Shown: positions 54,724-63,634, counted from the first letter of the stretch. The stretch: 64,000 bases of DNA from Aestuariivivens insulae (GCF_022662195.1 NZ_JAKMCS010000004.1:278134-342133); one strand, 5' to 3'. Program-made: numbers and translations. Notes: generated by a model not told the origin, from the sequence alone.

Positions 54724-54949
54724 TTATTTTTTCAATTAAAATATGGATGGCGGTTTCTTTTCTAATAGCTAAATGCGACCCATTGATATTGAGGTACATA
54801 GGGTCTTGAAAAGGCGCCACTTGAACGAGCTCTACGGTATTACCAGGTAAGCAGCCCATTTCCAGAAGTTTTAACGGAATTAATTTTGACGAAACATCGG
54901 TAATAATGCCACGTTCGCCACGTTTAAGATGTGCTATAGTGTACTGCAA
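54716..54949 (-). CDS. feoA: Ferrous iron transport protein A
   Basis: 77 residues, SH3-like FeoA: 'LKRGERGIITDVSSKLIPLKLLEMGCLPGNTVELV' region and 'LNINGSHLAIRKETAIHILIE'. Cytosolic partner that stimulates FeoB. Its promoter (-7 TACTTTTG at 54984-54977, minus strand) has a TTTAGATT-containing sequence at the start site, similar to the operator near the MntR/DtxR-type gene. Confidence 0.94.
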   Translation of the reverse strand: MQYTIAHLKRGERGIITDVSSKLIPLKLLEMGCLPGNTVELVQVAPFQDPMYLNINGSHLAIRKETAIHILIEKING

Positions 54950-54955
54950 AGCTTA

Positions 54956-54984
54956 TTTAGATTGATTTTAAAGAAGCAAAAGTA
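54956..54984 (-). promoter_or_regulatory. feoAB promoter with operator-like site
   Basis: -7 box TACTTTTG on the minus strand (54984-54977). TTTAGATTGATTTTAA at 54956-54971 shares the TTTAGATT half-site and 13 of 16 positions with the palindrome at 41281-41296 and covers the expected start of transcription. Confidence 0.6.
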
Positions 54985-55467
54985 AGGTAAAAGTTTAGAA
55001 GTATAAAAGTTTAGGCGTTTAAAGTTTTGGAAAAGGAAAAATATGGTGGCTAAGGTGTCACACTAAGCGCAGTCGAAGTTGTCTCCTAAATATCATGTGT
55101 GTGCTTATTACTTAGTTGCTATAGAGAGTAAGCAAATTAAAGAGATTGCATAAGATAAAAGATTGAAGGGATTGAAAGTGAAAACAACAGGTTGGATATA
55201 TTAAAATTGAGTTGTTAAAGGAGCATGGCCAAACGACTAATGCCTAATCTCCTGCAAAAGCGATAGGAGCGGCAGCTTTTTTAAAATATCTAGCAAGGGA
55301 GCCAAGACGCAAAGAATCAAGAACCAAGATGGCTAACAATTATAGTTGTTGAAAAACCTTGAATATTTTAAAAAACTATAGCGGATAGCGCGGTGGCTTG
55401 CCATTTGCCATAAATATTCTGCAAAAGAGATATTTGTTGAGTGCCCATTGCATGAGTAATGGAACGG
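54985..55467. other. Non-coding gap with REP fragment
   Basis: No convincing gene in either direction. A REP-like core (GTGTCACACTAAGCGCAGTCGAAG) lies at 55056-55079, and AAAAGCGATAGGAGCGGCAGC followed by T6 occurs at about 55257-55283. The rest may be decayed sequence; nothing in it is recognisable. Confidence 0.4.
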
Positions 55468-56136
55468 TTACTTTTCTTTTTTTAAGTGTTTGATGTCTTC
55501 GAGCAACCTGTCAATATCCTCTGGATTGGTGCCGTCGTAAAATCCGCGAATTTGACGCTTTTTATCAATAAGCATAAAATTTTCGGTATGGATCATATCG
55601 TAATCCCCAGCATATGGATTGTCTTTTACCGCTAAATAGCTTTTTCTGGCCAAGTCGTAAATTTGCTTTTTGTCGCCAGTTACCAAGTTCCATTTGCTAT
55701 CAATCACGCCTTTTTTCTTGGCATAACGCTTTAGTTGGGCCACGGTATCGATTTCTGGGGTAACAGAATGTGATAATAACATCACCTCATCGTCGTTTAT
55801 AATTTTGTTTTGGATATCTACCATATGGTCTGTCATAATGGGACAAATGGTCTGGCAGGTCGTGAAAAAGAAATCGGCCACATAAATCTTCCCTTCATAA
55901 TCGTTTTGGGAGATGGTCTTTCCATTTTGATTGGTAAGTGAAAAATCGGCTATTTTATGGTACTTTTTTTGGTATTGCATAGTGCTGTCAACCAATTCGG
56001 CACTTACCATAGCGGGCTGATATATAGGAAGCGGTTGATAGACATTAAGCGTATTGTATATAATGACGATGATTATTATAGAAAGAACCGTAAAAAAAAC
56101 AGCAAATTTTCTGTAAACCTTAAAAAACGATAACAT
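55468..56136 (-). CDS. SCO1/SenC family copper chaperone
   Basis: 222 residues with an N-terminal membrane anchor ('FAVFFTVLSIIIIVIIYNTL') and a thioredoxin-like domain. The copper site is CxxxC in 'FFTTCQTICPIMTDHMV' plus the His in 'DYDMIHTENFMLID'. SCO proteins deliver copper or reduce the CuA site of cytochrome oxidase. A -7 box TATTTTTG (56173-56166, minus strand) lies 30 bases upstream of the start. No oxidase genes are nearby. Confidence 0.92.
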   Translation of the reverse strand: MLSFFKVYRKFAVFFTVLSIIIIVIIYNTLNVYQPLPIYQPAMVSAELVDSTMQYQKKYHKIADFSLTNQNGKTISQNDYEGKIYVADFFFTTCQTICPIMTDHMVDIQNKIINDDEVMLLSHSVTPEIDTVAQLKRYAKKKGVIDSKWNLVTGDKKQIYDLARKSYLAVKDNPYAGDYDMIHTENFMLIDKKRQIRGFYDGTNPEDIDRLLEDIKHLKKEK

Positions 56137-56307
56137 TTTAATGTTTTGATAAATTATAGATTTGGCAAAAATACAATGAAAGCCGTGTCTCTAAAAATTT
56201 ATAGACCTTTAAATTCATGTTAAAACCAGTGGCATTATATAAAAACCTTTTTATACTTGGTTTAAAACCTTACTTTTGTGCGATTATAAAAATTTGACCG
56301 AAGTTAT

Positions 56308-57651
56308 ATGGAGTTTGTTATAAAAATATCTCAATTTTTATTGAGCCTTTCCCTGTTAATTGTTTTGCATGAATTGGGCCATTTTATCCCTGCAAAAGCG
56401 TTTAAGACGAGAGTGGAAAAGTTTTATTTGTTTTTTGATGTGAAGTTTTCGCTATTTAAAAAGAAAATAGGCGAAACTGTATATGGAATAGGGTGGTTGC
56501 CTTTAGGGGGCTATGTGAAAATATCGGGGATGATCGATGAAAGCATGGATACCGAACAAATGGCACAACCAGCACAGCCTTGGGAATTCCGTTCCAAACC
56601 GGCATGGCAGCGTTTAATTATTATGTTGGGTGGCGTTACGGTTAACTTTATTTTGGCTTATATAATTTATGTTCTAATTTCTTTTGTTTATGGAGATACT
56701 GATTTTTCAAGCAAAAGTTTAAAGGATGGGTATTGGATTGACAACCCTGTGTTAAATGATATTGGATTTCAGACAGGTGATAAAATAATATCAATAGATG
56801 ATGTTACCATTAATTCTCATTCTGATGTTATAAAAAAAATAATCAGTGGTGAAAAATATTTGATTGAAAGAAATGGCGTTTCTCAAACAATTGAGATGCC
56901 TGTAGATTTTTTAGGACAGTTATCTTCAAGAAAAGAAAAAGGAAGCTTATTTAAGCTTAGAATTCCTTTTATGGTAGGGGAAGTGGTCGATACATTACAG
57001 AATAAAAGTGTAGACCTGAAAGAGGGAGATATTTTGTTGTCGGTTAACAATAAGGAAGTAAGATATTTTGATCAATTGTCTTCTGTTTTAGAAGGTTATA
57101 ATGGAACAACTGTTTCAACAGTTTTTTTAAGGGGTGAAGATAAGATCGCTAGAGAGTTAAAAGTAGATTCCGATGGCAAATTTGGAATTATTCCAGCTAG
57201 GAATCTTGTAAGGTTTGACGAACTGGGTTATATAGAAGTTACACGTAAAGAGTATACTTTTGGGGAAAGTTTTAAAGGAGGTCTAGATAAATTTACTGAA
57301 CAAATAGTTAGTTATTGGGATCAATTGGGCAAAATATTTTCGCCAGAAACAGGAGCATATAAAGGAGTTGGTGGTTTCAAGGCTATTTTTGATATATTTT
57401 CACCGCAATGGATATGGCAAGATTTCTGGGCTCTTACCGCATTTTTATCCATTATGTTAGGCGTCCTAAACTTATTGCCTATACCAGCATTAGATGGTGG
57501 CCATGTTATGTTTTTGCTTTATGAAATGGTGTCTGGAAGAAAGCCAGGAGACAAATTTATGGAGTATGCACAAATGGTTGGGTTCTTTATTTTAATAGCA
57601 TTGGTGCTGTTTGCTAACGGTAATGATATCTTTAAAGCTATTTTTAATTAA
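56308..57651 (+). CDS. rseP: RIP metalloprotease RseP (site-2 protease)
   Basis: 447 residues. Zinc motif HExxH in 'LIVLHELGHFIPAKAF' in the first TM segment, two PDZ-like regions in the middle ('IGFQTGDKIISIDDV', 'LKEGDILLSVNNKEV'), and the C-terminal LDG motif in 'NLLPIPALDGGHVMFLLYEM'. It cleaves TM segments, typically anti-sigma factors, at the inner membrane; FecR-type proteins like the one in this window are possible substrates (inference). Single gene, no terminator seen. Confidence 0.95.
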   Translation: MEFVIKISQFLLSLSLLIVLHELGHFIPAKAFKTRVEKFYLFFDVKFSLFKKKIGETVYGIGWLPLGGYVKISGMIDESMDTEQMAQPAQPWEFRSKPAWQRLIIMLGGVTVNFILAYIIYVLISFVYGDTDFSSKSLKDGYWIDNPVLNDIGFQTGDKIISIDDVTINSHSDVIKKIISGEKYLIERNGVSQTIEMPVDFLGQLSSRKEKGSLFKLRIPFMVGEVVDTLQNKSVDLKEGDILLSVNNKEVRYFDQLSSVLEGYNGTTVSTVFLRGEDKIARELKVDSDGKFGIIPARNLVRFDELGYIEVTRKEYTFGESFKGGLDKFTEQIVSYWDQLGKIFSPETGAYKGVGGFKAIFDIFSPQWIWQDFWALTAFLSIMLGVLNLLPIPALDGGHVMFLLYEMVSGRKPGDKFMEYAQMVGFFILIALVLFANGNDIFKAIFN

Positions 57652-57668
57652 AATTTTTAATTATTAAA

Positions 57669-57699
57669 TTTGTAGTAATTAAAAATTAATATATATTTG
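57669..57699 (+). promoter_or_regulatory. Consensus promoter of the tRNA-Asn region
   Basis: TTTG (57669-57672), exactly 19 bases, TATATTTG (57692-57699): full Bacteroidota promoter. It lies 22 bases before the 5' end of the interrupted tRNA-Asn copy and 132 before the intact one. Confidence 0.82.
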
Positions 57700-57720
57700 C
57701 GCTCGCAAAAGCGAAAAACA

Positions 57721-57756
57721 TTCCTCCTTACCTGCCTGCCGGCAGGCAGGGCTCAG
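57721..57756 (+). pseudogene. tRNA-Asn 5' relic interrupted by the CCTGCC palindrome
   Basis: TTCCTCCTTA (57721-57730), the perfect 20-bp palindrome CCTGCCTGCCGGCAGGCAGG (57731-57750), then GCTCAG (57751-57756). Without the palindrome the 16 bases equal the start of the intact tRNA-Asn at 57831-57846. After GCTCAG the sequence diverges, keeping a GAGC that could be the D-stem 3' arm. It sits right behind the promoter, so it was probably the first gene of a tandem tRNA-Asn pair. Confidence 0.75.
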
Positions 57757-57831
57757 AACTGAGCTTATGAAGTTCCGGCAGTATTGTAAGAGTAGTGAAG
57801 TCAATAAAAGACTTAAAAATGTTTTTAATAT

Positions 57832-57905
57832 TCCTCCTTAGCTCAGTTGGTTAGAGCATTTGACTGTTAATCAAAGGGTCCTTGGTTCGAGCCCAAGAGG
57901 GGGAG
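57832..57905 (+). tRNA. tRNA-Asn(GTT)
   Basis: Complete cloverleaf: acceptor TCCTCCT/AGGGGGA (one wobble), D-stem GCTC/GAGC, anticodon stem TTTGA/TCAAA with loop CTGTTAA (anticodon GTT), T-arm CTTGG-TTCGAGC-CCAAG, discriminator G. CCA is not encoded. Confidence 0.95.
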
Positions 57906-57916
57906 CGTCGAAAGAG

Positions 57917-57947
57917 AAACGTCACCGAAAAAGGTGGCGTTTTTTTG
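57917..57947 (+). terminator. Terminator after tRNA-Asn
   Basis: AAACGTCACC / GGTGGCGTTT stem with one wobble pair, loop GAAAAA, followed by a T run. Nearly the same hairpin ends the gene at 61236. A REP-like core (CCCGAGCATAGTCGAGGG) follows at about 57974-57991. Confidence 0.85.
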
Positions 57948-58067
57948 TTTTGAAGCCTTTGAGAGAAGCCTGTCCCGAGCATAGTCGAGGGAAGAACAAG
58001 AGGGGTGCAAAAGACAAACCTCAACATAGGCATGTTGGTTTTTTTTTGTTTTTACCCAACGTAACTT

Positions 58068-59501
58068 CTAATTTATTTCCTTTTCATATTCACTAGCTAG
58101 TTTTTTAAGTAACTCATCTAACATGGTTCTATTATAAACTTTCAATTTTTTGATGAGCATATAAATATCTTTGGTCGCTTTAATGTCGTTTATCGGATTA
58201 CTGTTCAATATGAGTAAATTGGCTACTTTACCTTTTTCTACATTTCCATAATACGCTGTAAGTCCAAAGTACTTTGGGCCATTGATGACCGATGTTTGTA
58301 ATGCTTGTAAAGGAGATAAACCACCCTCAACAAAAATTTGAAGCTCTTCATGAAGTGCAAATCCAGGATAGATATATGAATTTAAGAATCCTGCATCGGT
58401 ACCCGCAATAATCTTCATTCCCGATTGTTGTATTAAGGGTAATAAGCTTACCATTTTTTTGTATTTTTTATGGCGAGACTCTATAGCCTCTTGCGAGGCT
58501 TTATTGGCTCTGTTTACCCGCCAATCATATGTTTTTATTAGGCCTGGGCCAAGGTATTTTAGCTCCGGGTCTGAAAGATGATTATTTTGGTCAAGGTAAG
58601 ATGTAATTCTGCTGCCTATAAGGGTGGGAACAATGCCAGTGCCATTGCTGCTCAATTTTTTGTACTTTGCTATAGCAGCGGCAGTATCAAAAGTTTGGGT
58701 CAATAACGATTGCGCTTCAGCATAACTCAATTTACCGTTTTTATAATCCTTAATTATTTCATCCTCTTGGGATGATGCCGCTTTTAGCATATACCCCATG
58801 TGTTCTATAGTTGTTAAACCAGCATTGGAGACTTCACTTATTGTAAGTTCGAATGGCGTATGTCCAGAGGTTTTATACCCTCTTATGGTGGCCTCTTTTA
58901 TGCTTTTTAAAAACAGTTCTGGGCTTAATGCATTATCTGTAATTTTTACAAAATCCACCTTAAGTTTGTCAAGAGAATCTAGGGCTTGCCCCAATTCTTT
59001 TTCGTTTTCGATCTCCAAATCACCAGGCCAAATAGAGTTTTTTCCTTCTAATTTTGGTCCCGATGTGAGAATGTAAGGTCCTAATAAGGTGCCTTCTTGA
59101 ATTTCTTTTTTCCATTTTAAAACGCTCGGACTAATATCGGCAGCACAATCTCTAACCGTAGTTACGCCGTTAGCAATATAAAGCGGTAAAAGGTTTTTGT
59201 TTTCGGCAATTAAAGTGTCGCCACCCCCAAAGTGTACATGCATGTCCCATAAGCCAGGTATAATAAATTTGTCCTTTGCATTTATGGTTTGGTTGCCTGT
59301 CCAGTTTTTTGCCGAGTTAAAGGATGTTATTTGGGCAATTGTATCATTGTTGATACCTATGGTTTGTCCGTTTATTACCTTTCCCGTATAAGTATCGACA
59401 ATATTGATGTTTTTGATAAGAATATCAAATACAGGGGGCTTTTCAGTTTTGCAGGCAATAAATAGAATACTTCCTAATAAAAGTAGACCGATACTTTTCA
59501 T
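58068..59501 (-). CDS. Amidohydrolase family lipoprotein
   Basis: 477 residues with lipobox 'GSILFIACKTEK'. Metal-dependent hydrolase features: 'FIIPGLWDMHVHFGGGDT' (HxH), a Lys region in 'KLKVDFVKITDNAL', His in 'YKTSGHTPFELTISE' and 'LTTIEHMGYML', and the final Asp in 'MKIIAGTDAGFLNS'. Resembles imidazolonepropionase-like exported amidohydrolases/prolidases. Periplasmic or outer-membrane-anchored; substrate unknown. Single gene. Confidence 0.88.
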   Translation of the reverse strand: MKSIGLLLLGSILFIACKTEKPPVFDILIKNINIVDTYTGKVINGQTIGINNDTIAQITSFNSAKNWTGNQTINAKDKFIIPGLWDMHVHFGGGDTLIAENKNLLPLYIANGVTTVRDCAADISPSVLKWKKEIQEGTLLGPYILTSGPKLEGKNSIWPGDLEIENEKELGQALDSLDKLKVDFVKITDNALSPELFLKSIKEATIRGYKTSGHTPFELTISEVSNAGLTTIEHMGYMLKAASSQEDEIIKDYKNGKLSYAEAQSLLTQTFDTAAAIAKYKKLSSNGTGIVPTLIGSRITSYLDQNNHLSDPELKYLGPGLIKTYDWRVNRANKASQEAIESRHKKYKKMVSLLPLIQQSGMKIIAGTDAGFLNSYIYPGFALHEELQIFVEGGLSPLQALQTSVINGPKYFGLTAYYGNVEKGKVANLLILNSNPINDIKATKDIYMLIKKLKVYNRTMLDELLKKLASEYEKEIN

Positions 59502-59545
59502 GTTATATTATTTTTGTACTCCTTTGGTGTGTTTAGATGCTCTAA

Positions 59546-59746
59546 AATACAAATATTGTTAGGATTTATAAAAATGAACTATGTAAAGGAAGACGTAAAG
59601 TGGAGTTTAAAACCAATGATGTCCCAATGGAGATTGTGAGTGAACCTCTCGGTTATAATAATATGAAAATAACCCAAGATAGTTATGGTAAGGTTGTTCA
59701 AGGGAAAATTAGCTTGGAGATGGAAAGATTAAAAGGGAGTGAGTAG
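59546..59746 (+). pseudogene. Gene remnant (3' end of a lost coding sequence)
   Basis: An open frame without a plausible start that ends at TAG 59744-59746. It encodes about 66 residues, including 'VEFKTNDVPMEIVSEPLGY' and 'MKITQDSYGKVVQGKISLEM'. Composition and periodicity look protein-like, and stops close the frame just upstream. Most likely the tail of a deleted gene; the family is not recognised. Confidence 0.45.
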
Positions 59747-59917
59747 CTTCCTTTTTTTAACTTTAGTTGATAAGCAGTTGCAAATAGCAACTTTTTAAAC
59801 ATGTAATAAATATACTATGTTTTTAATATTTAAAGGTGGTTGTGTGGGTTATTGGTCTTAGTGAAATATTTTTGTTAGGTGTAATGGTTTTATTATAAAT
59901 TAGTCATAAATTTAATT

Positions 59918-60508
59918 ATGAAACTCTTTTCAACAATAGTCTTGATGTTTTTTACTTTACAATTGGTTGTAGCCCAAACCAGTGTAAATGGATTTGAATT
60001 TGATTTTAAAAAGTTTAAGGAAATTACAACAAAGTGGGAAGTTTACACCTCCAATTATTTTGTTTCTATTGACTATGATACAAATAAAAAAGTTCAAGTA
60101 AGGTTTAAAATACATTCTGAATCAAAAAAAAGAGAAATTTTTAATCCTAATGCTTTTTACCTAATAATTGAAGGTGAAAAAATAAAGGTACGACCAATTG
60201 ACTTAAAGTATAATTATTTACATGGTTTTGTAGGGTTTGGTTTTATTACTCCTGAGAACAAAAACCTTAATCCAGACTCTTATGATTTATTTTATGATTA
60301 TGACAAAGAAGGATATGAAAATATAGAGAGTAAAATGGATTTTGGAACTAAAAGAAAGCCCAATTTGCAACCTGTTTATTTTGGAAATAAAAAGTTTAAG
60401 GATAGAATTGTAGATGTTTATTTTTGTGTTCCTAAATCATTAAAAACAGCAGATATTTTTTACGGAGATTCTAAGTTAGCAGAGCTAGTATTTCATAAAT
60501 TTGAATGA
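59918..60508 (+). CDS. Secreted protein of unknown function
   Basis: 196 residues with signal peptide 'MKLFSTIVLMFFTLQLVVAQ'. The mature part has many Lys/Tyr-rich beta strands ('WEVYTSNYFVSIDYDTNKKVQVRFKIHS'-like region) and no lipobox or catalytic motif. Surrounded by decayed sequence on both sides and AT-rich, so it may be a recent acquisition or a lineage-specific gene. Confidence 0.7.
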   Translation: MKLFSTIVLMFFTLQLVVAQTSVNGFEFDFKKFKEITTKWEVYTSNYFVSIDYDTNKKVQVRFKIHSESKKREIFNPNAFYLIIEGEKIKVRPIDLKYNYLHGFVGFGFITPENKNLNPDSYDLFYDYDKEGYENIESKMDFGTKRKPNLQPVYFGNKKFKDRIVDVYFCVPKSLKTADIFYGDSKLAELVFHKFE

Positions 60509-60633
60509 CAAAGCTTTAAATTAGGAATCCATTTAGATAAGTATACTAATCATATTGACCTAAAATAACTTGTCAACTTTTTACATCAAAATTAAAGAGG
60601 TCTAATCTTATAAAAGGGTTATTCACTATAATA

Positions 60634-60777
60634 TTAAAAAGGATTAATATCCAAATGTAGCACTTCTTCGGTCTCAATTATTGGTAAGGTCAACCTTGAA
60701 TATTTGTGATAGCCATCATAGAAACTCACTAAAAGACTGTCAGAAATGTTATGCTTTTTTTTGTATCTTGAAGTGCT
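60634..60777 (-). pseudogene. Possible gene remnant on the minus strand
   Basis: A 47-codon open stretch ending at TAA (60636-60634) with protein-like content ('SDSLLVSFYDGYHKYSRL', 'PIIETEEVLHLDINPF'). A run of eight A on the coding strand near its 5' end suggests a frameshift. No start codon is visible. Weak evidence; it may be chance. Confidence 0.28.
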
Positions 60778-60816
60778 TCAAATATATAGCTTGATCTATT
60801 TCTAAAACTAACAACT

Positions 60817-61236
60817 ATGAATTCTTTTGAAAACGCCAAAACCTTTTTTCACAATTGTGAGTCAGCCAAAGGATGGGAAGCATGTGCTGAATACGTTGAA
60901 GGGGAAGGCAAATTTAAATGTCAGTCTCAAGCTCTAGCCGAAGTTAACGATATAAAAACTTATGTTGAATGGATAGAAGGCTTGAGTAATGTAACAATGC
61001 CAGGAAGTAGTTATAATGTTCATTCTTCGGCCTATGATGAAGAGAATAACACAGCTATCTTCTTCTCAACATTTAACGGGACCCATTCTGGAGATGGAGG
61101 ACCTATTCCTCCAACTAATAAGACAACACATACAGATTATGTTTACGCATTAAAAATGAATGATCAAGGTAAAGTAAAAAGTATGACCAAAATATGGAAT
61201 GCTCCCTGGGCATTACGTGAGCTTGGTTGGATGTAA
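60817..61236 (+). CDS. NTF2-like/SnoaL-type protein
   Basis: 139 residues without signal peptide. The pattern 'FFHNCESAKGWEACAEYV' followed by 'DIKTYVEWIEGL' and the beta-rich end 'TDYVYALKMNDQGKVKSMTKIWNAPWALRELGWM' fits small SnoaL-like polyketide-cyclase-fold proteins that bind small ligands. The closing 'W' residues are typical. Function is not known; a strong terminator follows. Confidence 0.75.
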   Translation: MNSFENAKTFFHNCESAKGWEACAEYVEGEGKFKCQSQALAEVNDIKTYVEWIEGLSNVTMPGSSYNVHSSAYDEENNTAIFFSTFNGTHSGDGGPIPPTNKTTHTDYVYALKMNDQGKVKSMTKIWNAPWALRELGWM

Positions 61237-61274
61237 GACAAGAATTATTTCTAGAGGGTGTGTATAGAAATGGC

Positions 61275-61300
61275 AACGTCACCAAAAGGTGGCGTTTTTT
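61275..61300 (+). terminator. Terminator after the SnoaL-like gene
   Basis: AACGTCACC-AAAA-GGTGGCGTT followed by TTTT; nearly identical to the hairpin after tRNA-Asn at 57917-57947. Confidence 0.85.
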
Positions 61301-61412
61301 GTTTTGATCCTTTTTGAATGGTAACAGAGTGACCTTAATGGGGATCAATCCCAAAAGTTAGTTAATTGATTAAACCACTAGTTTATTTTCAATGTCTTCT
61401 TTTTAGAGGTTA

Positions 61413-62213
61413 TTATATTAAGAATTCTTTACACAGTATAACAAGCGCTACAAACATGGTCATCCACCCAAAGGATTTTTTAAGGTTTACACCTTTAATG
61501 TAAGCAGAAAGGTAGGTGCCAAAGAATATGCCTATTGTAGATAGTGCTGTAAAAATTAATAGGAACCCCCAGTTTATTTCTGTATTTCCAAGATCGCCCA
61601 AAAACCCAACTAATGATTTTATGGCAATAATGAACAATGTTGTTGCAACAGCTTTTTTCATTGGGATTTTCAGCAATAAAACCAGTGTGGGGATAATTAA
61701 AAAACCACCTCCAATGCCAATAACACCCGTTAACAGGCCAATAATAAGCCCGGCCAAAATAATTAATGGGTAGTTATGGCGATTTGAAAATTGAACTGTT
61801 GTAAAAAATTTGTTCTTTTTTATCATAGAAATGGCAGAAAATATCATAACCACGGCGAAGAAAGCCATAATTGCCATATCCTTAGTTATTACAAAGCTGT
61901 TTATAGCAATGATCTCCAAGGGAATTTCTGGCATTATATATTTGCGAACTATATAAACAGCTAAGAATGCTGGAATGGCAAAAACAATGGCTATTCTATA
62001 ATCTATCAAGCCTTTCTTCCAATTATTTAAGGTGCCAATTGAGGAAGAAGTGCCAATCACAAACAATGAATAAGCAGTAGTGGTTATTGGGTTTATGTGG
62101 AACATGTAGGTTAATATGGGAATGGAGATTATAGAGCCACCGCCCCCTATTAAACCTAAGGTCACACCAACTATAAGCGCCCCAATATATCCTAAAACTT
62201 CTATGATTTCCAT
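61413..62213 (-). CDS. TauE/SafE family sulfite exporter-like permease
   Basis: 266 residues from ATG 62213 ('MEIIEVLGYIGALIVGVTLG'); an in-frame ATG at 62258 would add 15 polar residues before the first TM and seems less likely. About eight TM helices in two repeats, each starting with the Gly-rich motif ('GLIGGGGSIISIPIL', 'GVIGIGGGFLIIPTLVLL'), the mark of the family. Transports sulfite, sulfoacetate or other anions; substrate unknown. Monocistronic. Confidence 0.9.
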   Translation of the reverse strand: MEIIEVLGYIGALIVGVTLGLIGGGGSIISIPILTYMFHINPITTTAYSLFVIGTSSSIGTLNNWKKGLIDYRIAIVFAIPAFLAVYIVRKYIMPEIPLEIIAINSFVITKDMAIMAFFAVVMIFSAISMIKKNKFFTTVQFSNRHNYPLIILAGLIIGLLTGVIGIGGGFLIIPTLVLLLKIPMKKAVATTLFIIAIKSLVGFLGDLGNTEINWGFLLIFTALSTIGIFFGTYLSAYIKGVNLKKSFGWMTMFVALVILCKEFLI

Positions 62214-62340
62214 TAGTTGTTTAATTAAATTGTTTGGAAATAGGTGTTCATGTTTCATGCCTTTTTATTAATCTATTGAATATCAGTTAAATAAAATATT
62301 TAAGGAGGCCGAGTGCAGTTATTGTTTTTCGTGTATTTAC

Positions 62341-62372
62341 GATATTTCGTTATTGCTTTAATGATATCTCGT
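62341..62372 (-). promoter_or_regulatory. Direct repeats upstream of the TauE-like gene
   Basis: GATATTTCGT (62341-62350) and GATATCTCGT (62363-62372) are direct repeats offset by 22 bp, two helical turns, in the 311-bp gap upstream of the TauE gene. They could bind a regulator. Nothing else is evident in the gap apart from the terminator at 62506. Confidence 0.35.
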
Positions 62373-62505
62373 GAATCTATAAAAGCATTAACAAGTATTG
62401 TTTTAGGTGAAAGATAGAATCACATAACTATGGAGGGGAGCGAGGCCTGATATGTTTATAGCTTTTATAATTGCTTTAAGTGTGAATTGTAATTCAAACA
62501 GTTAA

Positions 62506-62541
62506 AAATAAAGGCTCTACATTTCTGTAAAGCCTTTATTT
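62506..62541 (-). terminator. Terminator after the exported 247-residue protein
   Basis: Perfect 11-bp inverted repeat AAATAAAGGCT/AGCCTTTATTT downstream of the stop at 62570 on the minus strand. Confidence 0.8.
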
Positions 62542-62569
62542 GATGCCATAAGGAGGGTTGTATTGGGTT

Positions 62570-63313
62570 TTAGTAAGCATTAAATTCCCATAATTCTCGG
62601 TTAACAACAGGGAAATACTCTTTCCATAGTAGGTTGACTTCTTTCCAACTATTTTCACCATAGAGCTCTTCATAGCCTTCTTTGAAATGTTGGTTTATAT
62701 CCAAATCGGCCAATTTCGTAAGAGGCAAGACTAAAGCCAAACCTCTACTGGTATTGGAAGGCCCAAACCTATTATAGAATTCTCTCATGTCTGTGTCCAG
62801 TTTTTCGTTAACACTTAACAGGCGTTTGATAAAAGCAGATAATGTTTTATCTTTTACCTCTCTATTAACTTTTAGAAACCAAACAGAAGCATATTTAATG
62901 CTTTCATTCGGTAGACTCACATAGGAAAGCGCTTTATTGAAACCCCAGTATTCGGTACGGCCATATTTTGCTATATGGGGAGCGACAGTGGTATTCCAGT
63001 GATTATTGTGTTCTTCGCTATCTGGTCGGCTATCTAGATCTTTGAAACTTGTTCCCACCATTTCCCAGACGTACCATCCGGCTTCATCACCGGTCATAAC
63101 TAAATTTAGCGTAGCCTCATAGGGTGCGGTACTGTGGTAAGCTTCGTTGTGAGCTTTTACGGCCTTGGTAAAAAGGGATTCTTCACCAATTTTTGGTAAG
63201 ATGTACTGTAGTTCGTAAAGGGTTTTATTGTTTTCATTTTGTGAAATTGAGAGCAGGGGTGTTAAATACAACGCAGTAAATAACAAAACAAATTGTAAGA
63301 CATTTGATTTCAT
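62570..63313 (-). CDS. Exported protein of unknown function
   Basis: 247 residues with signal peptide 'MKSNVLQFVLLFTALYLTPLLSISQ'. The mature part resembles two dimeric alpha-beta barrel-like halves: 'EAGWYVWEMVGTSFKDLDSRP' and 'GWY'-type motifs with 'YGRTEYWGFNKALSYVSL'. No catalytic residues can be named. Flanked by a terminator and a gap without genes (63314-63613). Confidence 0.72.
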   Translation of the reverse strand: MKSNVLQFVLLFTALYLTPLLSISQNENNKTLYELQYILPKIGEESLFTKAVKAHNEAYHSTAPYEATLNLVMTGDEAGWYVWEMVGTSFKDLDSRPDSEEHNNHWNTTVAPHIAKYGRTEYWGFNKALSYVSLPNESIKYASVWFLKVNREVKDKTLSAFIKRLLSVNEKLDTDMREFYNRFGPSNTSRGLALVLPLTKLADLDINQHFKEGYEELYGENSWKEVNLLWKEYFPVVNRELWEFNAY

Positions 63314-63634
63314 AGTTAATTAGTTTAGTAAGAAAGTTAAATTGCGAGGTAGAAAAGGGATAAATAGCCTCTAGTGCGTAGAATACATTTTTCTAAAAAA
63401 AATCGAACTATTAAAGTACGAAACATAATTATAAGGTGCAAAAAATATTTTTATAAAGAATTGAAAGACAGGAAGGGAAATAAAAGTTGTGCTTAAAGAC
63501 GTTGTGAAGTTTTACTGTTTTAAGATTTTCAAAAAGAAAGGAATGTTAAAAAGAAGGTTATAGGGCTTGGTTTAAATAAAAAAGATTCATATAATTACGC
63601 GAATTTTAATTTAGGCTCCATAGTTCTAGGGATA

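Noticed and set aside
54985..55467. Degraded transposase in the feoA-SCO gap
   Set aside because: No frame gives recognisable transposase motifs; only a REP fragment can be supported.
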